From DASXVX01 sp036504075 (GTDB lineage Bacteria > Bacillota > Sulfobacillia > Symbiobacteriales > Symbiobacteriaceae): 28,503 nt of DNA. This document shows, piece after piece, positions 22,635 through 28,503 of the stretch. Under the pieces are notes generated by a model. That model searched no databases. It was given only the letters and a program-made list of their open reading frames with translations, and had not been told where the DNA came from. Positions within the stretch are counted from its first letter, which is position 1, and each line of letters begins with the position of its first letter. Where the stretch lies: the NCBI GenBank assembly GCA_036504075.1, contig DASXVX010000039.1, positions 1 to 28,503 of the forward strand, given 5' to 3'. A program made the position numbers and the translations under genes.

Positions 22635-23280
22635 GGGAAACACCTCCAGGTGAAGCACCCCGGGCACGGCGGGCCTGCAACAGCTGGGCCGCACGCGCCA
22701 GGGCGGCAATATCGGACTCCCTGGGCGTCAGAACGCCGCCGGAAACGATTAACTTCAGCCCGTCTTCCACCGACATCGGCAGCGCCACCACCGCGTCGAG
22801 AGGATAAATCAGCACCGGCCCCGCCGTGGGACTCGGCCCCGGCGGCACCCAGACGCGAATCAGATCGGTGCCCGGCAGTTCGCCGGCCACGAACCCCAGG
22901 CAGTAGACCCCCGCCCGGGGGAACTCGATCAGCACCACCTTGGAAAACGCTTGCTCTTTGGGGCTGAAAACCGCCTCCGTCACCTGCTTCACGCCCGAAT
23001 AGAGCGCCCGCACGACGGGGATTCGCATCATGGCCCGCTCACCGGCCTGAATCAACTGCCGCCCCAGCAAATGCGTGGTCAGCCAGCCCGCCAGCAGCGT
23101 CACCAGGAGCGCCAGTATGACGCCAACGCCGGGCAGCGGCACGTTCAGGTAGCGGGACAGGGGCTCGCCCATAAACTTGTCGACATTCTCGAATACCCAC
23201 ACCACTGTAAATATGCTGAGCCAGACCGGCAGCAATACAACCAGTCCAGCCAGAAGATAATTACGTATCTTGCGCATCAT
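22627..23280 (-). CDS. DUF502 family membrane protein
   Basis: The 217-residue protein has two membrane helices (about residues 7-30 and 50-72) and a soluble C-terminal domain. Family motifs are IPVVRALYSGVKQVTEAV, FSKVVLIEFPR and PMSVEDGLKLIVSGG, the signature of DUF502. The start ATG 23280 follows aaggtgg, which overlaps the dgkA stop; ATG 23277 is the next codon. DUF502 proteins are widespread in bacteria and have no settled function. The Firmicutes era cluster in Bacillus runs dgkA-cdd-era without this gene, so it is an insertion here. It is tightly coupled to both neighbours. Confidence 0.92.
   Translation of the reverse strand: MMRKIRNYLLAGLVVLLPVWLSIFTVVWVFENVDKFMGEPLSRYLNVPLPGVGVILALLVTLLAGWLTTHLLGRQLIQAGERAMMRIPVVRALYSGVKQVTEAVFSPKEQAFSKVVLIEFPRAGVYCLGFVAGELPGTDLIRVWVPPGPSPTAGPVLIYPLDAVVALPMSVEDGLKLIVSGGVLTPRESDIAALARAAQLLQARRARGASPGGVSPD
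22641..22647 (-). promoter_or_regulatory. Shine-Dalgarno site deciding the cdd start
   Basis: GGAGGTG on the minus strand, inside the end of the DUF502 gene. Spacing is 6 bases to CTG 22634 and 27 bases to the first in-frame ATG. This makes CTG the best-placed initiation codon for cdd. Confidence 0.6.
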
Positions 23281-23292
23281 GCTGAGGCCACC

Positions 23293-23805
23293 TTATTTCT
23301 TGCCGGACTCCCGGCCGGCGACGAGTCCCAGGACCGCCGCCACGAGGGGAAAGGCCCCCCACCAGAGGCTCCGGCGCAATAAATCCATTACTGCAGTCCA
23401 CGTCTCCACCAGGCCCCGCCGCCCGATGAAAACCAGATATGCGCCAAACAGGGCATGCAGGGAGACCAGCAGCACCGCGCCCGCCGCCACTTCCTTCGCC
23501 TGTCCGGCCAGCGGGTGGTATCGCTCGTTTACAGCCAGGTCCACGGTCCGCTCCACCGCCGTGTTCACCGTTTCCGCCACCAGTACAAGCAAAACCGTTA
23601 CGGTCAGGTAGGCCGTCTCCCAGGCTTCCGGCTTCACAGCCACGGCGGCGACCAACACCAGCGTGGAGGCAAAGGCATGAAACCGCAGGTTCGGCTCTTC
23701 CCGGTAAGCATGAACGAGACCCCGAAAGGCATCGCCAACCCTGGGCAGAACGGTGTGGTGCCTGAACGAGCGATGGCCCGGCGGAAGAACACGGTTTGGT
23801 CTCAC
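23293..23805 (-). CDS. dgkA: diacylglycerol kinase family protein, probably undecaprenol kinase
   Basis: This small integral-membrane kinase phosphorylates undecaprenol (or diacylglycerol) with ATP, recycling the carrier lipid for cell-wall synthesis. Key family residues are visible: the EEPNLRFH motif at 36-43, and Glu78, Asn81, Glu85 and Asp89 in ETVNTAVERTVDL. At 170 residues it is longer than the usual 120-130. The additions are an N-terminal basic extension of about 20 residues and a C-terminal extra helix (WWGAFPLVAAVLGLVAG). The GTG start overlaps the ybeY stop by one base (TAGTG). Gram-positive members mostly prefer undecaprenol, hence the call. Confidence 0.92.
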   Translation of the reverse strand: MRPNRVLPPGHRSFRHHTVLPRVGDAFRGLVHAYREEPNLRFHAFASTLVLVAAVAVKPEAWETAYLTVTVLLVLVAETVNTAVERTVDLAVNERYHPLAGQAKEVAAGAVLLVSLHALFGAYLVFIGRRGLVETWTAVMDLLRRSLWWGAFPLVAAVLGLVAGRESGKK

Positions 23806-24275
23806 TAGCGCGTCAACCCCAGTTCGCCAAGGATCTCCTCGGTCTTGGCCATCATGCCGGCCTCGTCCTCCGGAGTCTGGTGATCGTAACCCAACAGGTG
23901 AAGCATGCCGTGCGCCGTCAGGAATCCCAGTTCCCGCTCAAAGGAGTGGCCGTACTCGGCGGCCTGCTCCTGGCACCGCTGCACACTGATCACGATATCG
24001 CCCAGGGGCAGCGGCTCGCCTTCCGGCAGCGCTCCCATGTCCTCCCCTTCCAGTTGCGAGAAGGAGAGCACGTCCGTGGGCCGGTGCAGTCCCCGGTGGT
24101 CCCGGTTCAAGTCGGTGATGGCCTCGTCGTCCACGAACGTGACAGAAACCTCCACGAGATCGCCGAGGTCTTGTCCTGCCTGGCGCATCGCCTGCTGCGT
24201 CACCCGCCGGACCAGGTCCATCTGCTCATCCGAGATGGTCACCTTCTCCTGGTCGTTGCTGATCCAAACCTCCAT
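23805..24275 (-). CDS. ybeY: endoribonuclease / rRNA maturation factor YbeY
   Basis: This zinc-dependent RNase is involved in 16S rRNA 3'-end maturation and ribosome quality control. I chose ATG 24275, with ggagagggg 6-15 bases upstream and the expected start MEVWISNDQ; ATG 24299 has no ribosome site. The 156-residue protein carries the metal-binding HGMLHLLGYDH with His122, His126 and His132, and RPTDVLSFS at 65-73. It begins inside the last 50 bases of pgpH, so it is translationally coupled. Confidence 0.95.
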   Translation of the reverse strand: MEVWISNDQEKVTISDEQMDLVRRVTQQAMRQAGQDLGDLVEVSVTFVDDEAITDLNRDHRGLHRPTDVLSFSQLEGEDMGALPEGEPLPLGDIVISVQRCQEQAAEYGHSFERELGFLTAHGMLHLLGYDHQTPEDEAGMMAKTEEILGELGLTR

Positions 24276-26478
24276 CCACTTTCCCCTCTCCCGATTCATC
24301 GGCCTGTGCGGGCGCGGGAACTTCGGCGGCCGGCGCCTCGGCCTGAGCCGGCAGCTTGCCCTGCATCTCCGCCGGGTATTCCACCCGGGCGTGGTGCACG
24401 CCGCTCAAGACCCGGACGAACACCTTGGCAATCACGTCCAGTTCCCGGAGCGTCAGGTCGCAGTTGTCCAACTGCCCCTGCTTGAGTCGGTCGTCAATGA
24501 TCCGCCGGACCTGCGACTCGATCTGGTCCAACGTGAGCGGACCTTTCTGCCGGATGGCCCGGACGGAAGCCTCACAGCCGTCCGCCAACATGCAAATCGC
24601 GGTCTCCTTGGTGCGCGGCCGCGGCCCGTCGTACCGGAAATCCTCCTCCAGCACGTATTCTGACCCGCCGTTCTTGGAGGCCATGTGGTAGAAGTAGGAG
24701 ACCAGGCTGGTGCCGTGATGCTCCGGAATGAAGTCGATGATCTCCTGCGGCAGCCGGGCCTCCCTGGCCATCTCCAGCCCGTCTTTCACATGGCTGGTGA
24801 TGATCAGCGCCGACAGGCTGGGCGGCAGCTTGGTGTGGGGATTCTCACCGGCAAACTGGTTCTCCACGAAGAAGTACGGCCGCTTGGTCTTGCCGATGTC
24901 GTGATAGTATGCCCCGACCCTGGCCAGCACCTGGTCCGCCCCGATCGCCTCCGCCGCCGCTTCGCAGAGGTTCGCCACCAGAATCGTATGATGATACGAC
25001 CCCGGCGCCTCGACGAGCAGTTTCTTCAGCAGCGGGTGGTTCGGGTTGGACAGTTCGAGCAGCTTCAGCGGCGTGACGATGCCGAACAGATTCTCGAAAA
25101 ACGGCAGGGCGCCGGTCACCAGCACGGCGACGATGATCCCGTTGGCAGCGCCCAGCCCCGCATCCCGCCAGGGCGCCAGTTCCAGAATCGAGTAGGCCTT
25201 CAGCAGGTACACAGCCATGATCGCAATGATGTTGCCGGCGGACACCAGCAGCCCGGCCCGGTAGATGTCCGACCGGCTTTCCACCCGGGTCACAGCGAAA
25301 CTGCCAACGGTGGAGCCCACCAGGGCCACCAGCGTCGCATTAATCGGGTCCACGCCGCTGGACATGCCCACGATGACCGCCAGCACCGCCCCCTGCAACA
25401 AGGCCAGCTTGTTGTCCAAGAGAATCGTCACCAGCATGGAGTTAAAGGCGATGGGCATCAGGTAGGCCGCTCCGGTCTCCAGCGTCTCCGTGAAGGCCGT
25501 CATAAGCAGGCAGAGCAGCAACGTGGTAACCCCGATAATCCCCAGCATGAACAGCTTGCCGTCTTGCTCCAGCAAGTCCGACCGGTAGCGCCACAGGTAG
25601 ATGTAAGTCAACGCAATGAGAATCAGCGAGAGCACGGCCGTTCCCAGCCACGACCGGAAGTCGGCCCGGCTGCCCACCATGCGCAGGTCCTGCAGCATGG
25701 CGTACTGCTCTTCGGTCACCGGCTCGCCTTTTTTGGTGATGACCTGGTCTTTCTTCCACATGACCGGGTCTTCGCTCAACGCCGCCGCCTTGCGAATTCG
25801 CTCAGTCTGCTCGGTGTCCTCGACCACGTTCGGCTGGACGCGGAACTTGACCAGTTCTTTGACGAAGGCCTTCAGCCAGGACTCCCGGACGCTAAGCTTG
25901 AAGCCGTCGGATTCCTGGTCGATGCGCGTGCGCAGATCCGCGATGTCCTCTTTGTGGACCTCCCGGGAGAGCACGGAATCGGTCAGGGCCAGCGCATCGG
26001 TCCGGGCCACGGTCAGCAGCGACTCATCGGCGGCGAGCAAGGAGGCGAAAGTCTCGGACGGCACCGCACTGCCCAGGTTGAGCCGGGCCGTCAGGATGTC
26101 CACCCGGGCCTTGATCTCCTGCGTGGTCTGGCCCCGGACCGTCCGAATCTGGTCAAACGCATCTGCGACGGCCAGCTGGGCCTTTTGGCGGACCGTCGGA
26201 TCGACTTTGAAGAAAGTCGGCACCGCCTTGGCGGCGGCCTCCCGCTTCCGCTCCGTCGCCACCCGGTTCACGATGTCCCGTGGCGCAACAATGTCCCGCG
26301 GCGCCACTTCAAACGGGTGGACGTCGACCCGCTGGGGCGCCAGCTGCGTGCCGAGAATCAGGGTGAGCAGCGCGAAGAACAGGCCCCCCAGAAGTCCCCG
26401 GCGGAGCCGAGCGTTCTTGACCCGGACTTGTCCCAGCAGTCTGCGAAGGCGTTCGCGCAACTCATGGATGATATACAT
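24226..26478 (-). CDS. pgpH: PgpH/YqfF family 7TM-HD c-di-AMP phosphodiesterase
   Basis: From ATG 26478 it is 750 residues: one N-terminal helix (GLLGGLFFALLTLILGTQLA), an extracytoplasmic 7TMR-HDED domain of about 250 residues, seven membrane helices at about 315-495, and a cytoplasmic HD domain with HDIGK at His526-Asp527. Firmicutes homologues (Listeria PgpH) hydrolyse c-di-AMP. The start is not certain. GTG 26511 is in frame but only 2 bases from AGGAGG, while ATG 26478 has no close ribosome site, and a 9-bp hairpin (26489-26509) lies between them. After the HD domain there is an Ala/Pro-rich tail of about 40 residues that runs 50 bases into ybeY. Cluster position matches Bacillus yqfF. 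Confidence 0.94.
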   Translation of the reverse strand: MYIIHELRERLRRLLGQVRVKNARLRRGLLGGLFFALLTLILGTQLAPQRVDVHPFEVAPRDIVAPRDIVNRVATERKREAAAKAVPTFFKVDPTVRQKAQLAVADAFDQIRTVRGQTTQEIKARVDILTARLNLGSAVPSETFASLLAADESLLTVARTDALALTDSVLSREVHKEDIADLRTRIDQESDGFKLSVRESWLKAFVKELVKFRVQPNVVEDTEQTERIRKAAALSEDPVMWKKDQVITKKGEPVTEEQYAMLQDLRMVGSRADFRSWLGTAVLSLILIALTYIYLWRYRSDLLEQDGKLFMLGIIGVTTLLLCLLMTAFTETLETGAAYLMPIAFNSMLVTILLDNKLALLQGAVLAVIVGMSSGVDPINATLVALVGSTVGSFAVTRVESRSDIYRAGLLVSAGNIIAIMAVYLLKAYSILELAPWRDAGLGAANGIIVAVLVTGALPFFENLFGIVTPLKLLELSNPNHPLLKKLLVEAPGSYHHTILVANLCEAAAEAIGADQVLARVGAYYHDIGKTKRPYFFVENQFAGENPHTKLPPSLSALIITSHVKDGLEMAREARLPQEIIDFIPEHHGTSLVSYFYHMASKNGGSEYVLEEDFRYDGPRPRTKETAICMLADGCEASVRAIRQKGPLTLDQIESQVRRIIDDRLKQGQLDNCDLTLRELDVIAKVFVRVLSGVHHARVEYPAEMQGKLPAQAEAPAAEVPAPAQADESGEGKVDGGLDQQRPGEGDHLG

Positions 26479-26503
26479 CAGTGTAGGGGAGGGGATGGAA
26501 CAT
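26462..26503 (-). CDS. possible 13-codon leader ORF overlapping the pgpH start
   Basis: ATG 26503 lies 10 bases after AGGAGG (26514-26519) and reads 13 codons (MFHPLPYTDVYHP) to a TGA that falls 12 bases inside pgpH, in another frame. Its ATG is in the 3' arm side of a 9-bp hairpin. Coupling of pgpH translation to this peptide would explain the missing ribosome site at ATG 26478. It may equally be chance. Confidence 0.2.
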   Translation of the reverse strand: MFHPLPYTDVYHP

Positions 26504-26509
26504 CCCCTC
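26489..26509 (-). promoter_or_regulatory. hairpin in the pgpH translation-initiation region
   Basis: A perfect 9-bp inverted repeat with a 3-base loop (core aggggatg and catcccct) lies between the only good Shine-Dalgarno (26514-26519) and ATG 26478. Folded, it would hide the GTG 26511 start and bring the ribosome site nearer to ATG 26478. It has no T tract, so it is not a typical terminator. Confidence 0.4.
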
Positions 26510-26533
26510 ACGCCCTCCTATCTTTCGCAAACT

Positions 26534-27538
26534 CTAGCTCCTGGCCCGAGGGGCAGGAACGGGTCCGGCGGAGATGGGCCCCGGCCCCGTGTGCGCCTCG
26601 TACGCCTTGATGATCCGCTGGACCAGGTCGTGCCGGACGACGTCCCGCTCAGTCAGGTAGCAGAAAGCGATGCCTTCCACGCCCCGGAGAATTCGCTGCA
26701 CTTCCACCAGGCCGCTCTTGGTGCCTTCCGGCAGGTCCACCTGGGTGATGTCGCCGGTAACGACGGCCCGGGAACCGAAGCCCAGGCGGGTGAGAAACAT
26801 CTTCATTTGCTCCGGCGTGGTGTTCTGGGCCTCGTCCAGAATGATGAACGAGTCGTCCAGCGTCCTACCCCGCATAAACGCCAGGGGCGCCACTTCGATC
26901 TGCGCCTTGTCGACGTACTTTTCGAACGTATCGACGCCCATAATGTCCCAGAGTGCATCGTACAGCGGCCGCAGATACGGGTCAACTTTCTGCTGCATGT
27001 CGCCCGGCAGGAAGCCCAGCTTTTCGCCCGCCTCCACCGCCGGCCGGGTCAGAATGATCCGGTTGACTTCCTTGTTTTTGAACGCGGCCACCGCCATGGC
27101 CACGGCCAGGTACGTCTTGCCGGTGCCTGCCGGCCCGATGCCGAACGTACAGCCGCATTTGCGGATGGCATCCACGTATTCCTTCTGCCCCAGGGTCTTG
27201 GTCCGGATCTGCTTGCCCCGCGAGGTCATGACGATCACGTCGGAGAAGGCGTCGTCCAGCTGCTTCTCCCCTTCCGTCGCCAGCCGGACGGCGTAACGCA
27301 CATCCCGTTCGCTGATGCGGCTGCCCCGGTTCTGCACGGCAATAAGACTTTCGAGGAGGCGATGGACTTTCGCCACCACTTCCTCGGACCCCTGGAGGAT
27401 CACTTCGTTGCCGCGCGGCACCAGCTTGATCGGGAAGGCCGATTCAATCACCTGCAGGTGTACGTCGCCCAGCCCGAACAAATCGCGAGCCTTCTCGTTG
27501 TCGGGAATCTGGATGCGCATTTCATGGGTGCCGTCCAA
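26534..27538 (-). CDS. phoH: PhoH family ATPase/putative RNA helicase
   Basis: The 334-residue protein has a short KH-like N-terminal region (residues about 10-70), then the PhoH P-loop domain with GPAGTGKT at 135-142, RPAVEAGEKLGFLPGD at about 165-180, Walker B SFIILDEAQN near 228-237 and VVTGDITQVDLP near 258-269. PhoH proteins bind ATP, are often linked to RNA metabolism together with YbeY, and sit in the same cluster in Bacillus. The start is probably TTG 27538, with aaaggggg about 12 bases upstream; ATG 27520 is an alternative. It follows yqfD by 18 bases. Confidence 0.95.
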   Translation of the reverse strand: MDGTHEMRIQIPDNEKARDLFGLGDVHLQVIESAFPIKLVPRGNEVILQGSEEVVAKVHRLLESLIAVQNRGSRISERDVRYAVRLATEGEKQLDDAFSDVIVMTSRGKQIRTKTLGQKEYVDAIRKCGCTFGIGPAGTGKTYLAVAMAVAAFKNKEVNRIILTRPAVEAGEKLGFLPGDMQQKVDPYLRPLYDALWDIMGVDTFEKYVDKAQIEVAPLAFMRGRTLDDSFIILDEAQNTTPEQMKMFLTRLGFGSRAVVTGDITQVDLPEGTKSGLVEVQRILRGVEGIAFCYLTERDVVRHDLVQRIIKAYEAHTGPGPISAGPVPAPRARS

Positions 27539-27556
27539 TCTGATGATGAACCCCCT

Positions 27557-28503
27557 TTACGGGACTGTAGAACCAGGCGTACCGCCGGGCGGCGGCGGCG
27601 GCGCCGGAGGGCTGCCCTCTTGCGGCGCTGCGATCTCCTCCAGCACCTCGGCACTCACCTGGATGCCGGCGTAATCGGACCCCTGTTCGCCCACGTTCAC
27701 CCGGATCTCGCCGAGGATCTGGTCAGAGGCGCCCAGGTTCCACCGGAGCCAGACGGCCATCTGCGCTTTGGCCTGTGCCAGCGCCTCGGCCAATGGGATG
27801 CGCTCGGTGCGCACCTCCACCTCCTCGATGTTCACCATCTGCAGTTCGACAGGCAGGCCCCAATTCCTCCAGAACGCTAAGGAGTAGGTCTGCCGGTGTT
27901 CCTGGTACCGCAGGAACGGAACGGTCGGTTCTCCCCGTAATATTATGGGCTGATCCTTCCAGTTCAAAACCCACCGGGTCGCCGTCCGGCCTGTGGGCAC
28001 GGGCACTTCTTGAACCAGCGGCACCTCGCGGTAGTCCCGGTAATTCACCCGGGCTTTCACCAGCGCCTGGGCCACCAGCGTCCGGGCGATGGACTCGCGG
28101 GGCGGGAGCGGGGTACCCGGATAGACGGACGGCCGCCCGTCTTTCCAGTATCGGAGCGAGCATTCTACCAGCAAGTCCCCGGCCTTCACCACGTCTCCCT
28201 TTTTGACGACGGGCTCCCCCAGAAAGGGAACGACCTGCTCGACCACGCCGTTCTTTTTCGCCACCAAGTTGATGCAGGCGGGCGTGCTGGTGGGCTTGCG
28301 GGCCGCCTTCTCCACCACCTCGATCACGGCCCGGGTCCCCTGCACCCGCACGACCGCCCACGAAACCTCACCCATGTGCTGTTGAATATGCTGCTGGACA
28401 CCATTTACGTCCACCCGGCCTTTCCAAACCCCCGGCTTCAACCCGGCCTCGGCGGCCCCGGCCCCCCCCGCCCGGGGGTCCAGCCCCGCCGGCCCGGTGA
28501 TTT
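27557..28503 (-). CDS. yqfD: sporulation protein YqfD (5' end outside the window)
   Basis: The minus-strand frame is open from the TAA at 27557-27559 to the window edge. It reads through the apparent TTG 28441 with a sensible upstream peptide (ITGPAGLDPRAGG...AAEAGLKPGVWK), so the gene continues beyond the window and 28441 is not its start. Visible parts are a POTRA-like segment (GLKPGVWKGRVDVNGVQQHI), VQGTRAVIEVVEK and the INLVAKKNGVVEQVVPFLGEPV region, all typical of YqfD, a protein of the sporulating Firmicutes made in the mother-cell programme. The missing N-terminus should hold the membrane helix. The C-terminus ends in a Pro/Gly-rich tail (PPAPPPPPGGTPG). Confidence 0.9.
   Translation of the reverse strand, partial: ITGPAGLDPRAGGAGAAEAGLKPGVWKGRVDVNGVQQHIQQHMGEVSWAVVRVQGTRAVIEVVEKAARKPTSTPACINLVAKKNGVVEQVVPFLGEPVVKKGDVVKAGDLLVECSLRYWKDGRPSVYPGTPLPPRESIARTLVAQALVKARVNYRDYREVPLVQEVPVPTGRTATRWVLNWKDQPIILRGEPTVPFLRYQEHRQTYSLAFWRNWGLPVELQMVNIEEVEVRTERIPLAEALAQAKAQMAVWLRWNLGASDQILGEIRVNVGEQGSDYAGIQVSAEVLEEIAAPQEGSPPAPPPPPGGTPGSTVP

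Noticed and set aside
1..28503. CRISPR array, tRNA/rRNA genes, insertion sequences or phage genes
   Set aside because: No spaced direct repeats, cloverleaf-like sequence, transposase or phage-type protein was recognised. The only tandem repeat is the 30-bp duplication in the protease gene.

Overview
The window reads as a GC-rich, endospore-forming Firmicute. The best guess is a Symbiobacterium-like lineage, but this is inference from gene content and base composition, not from a marker gene. The main support is at the right end, which holds the Firmicutes order yqfD-phoH-yqfF/pgpH-ybeY-dgkA-cdd-era (all minus strand). That order includes the sporulation protein YqfD, and a DUF502 membrane protein is inserted between dgkA and cdd. 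Shine-Dalgarno sites are strong (AGGAGG types), GTG/TTG starts are common, and third codon positions are mostly G or C.

Left part (1-9900, plus strand). A gene tail and a rho-independent terminator lie directly against a papain-like cysteine protease carrying Ig-like and fibronectin-like domains, whose 5' end looks cut off. It is followed by a tightly coupled gene for a signal-peptide protein with one C-terminal membrane anchor. After a terminator come a large STAND-type LuxR regulator, a degenerate prepilin-peptidase-like membrane protein, a DUF5317 membrane protein, a 24-residue hydrophobic peptide, and an 881-residue membrane protein with PAS, HD-GYP, GAF and GGDEF domains (cyclic-di-GMP turnover). 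Clear hairpin terminators separate most of these units.

Middle (9900-20100). A minus-strand operon of D-glycerate/2-hydroxyacid dehydrogenase, class II aldolase family protein and glycerate 2-kinase probably feeds a C3 hydroxyacid into glycolysis as 2-phosphoglycerate. Next is a conserved membrane/AAA+ module: an RDD protein (minus) divergent from a SpoIIM-family protein (plus) with only 28 bases between starts, then a minus-strand overlapping operon of polytopic membrane protein, DUF4129, DUF4350, MoxR AAA+ ATPase and DUF58. All four junctions in that operon overlap (4, 82, 47 and 4 bases), implying translational coupling and a shared complex or pathway. Its biochemical role is not settled and it is the best candidate here for an under-described system.

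Right part (20140-28503, minus strand). This holds NADPH dehydrogenase NamA with its terminator, then era, cdd (apparently started from CTG), a DUF502 protein, dgkA, ybeY, pgpH (c-di-AMP phosphodiesterase family), phoH and yqfD, which runs off the window. These cover ribosome maturation (Era, YbeY), nucleotide salvage, lipid-carrier phosphorylation and c-di-AMP control. No tRNA, rRNA, CRISPR array, transposase or phage gene was seen.
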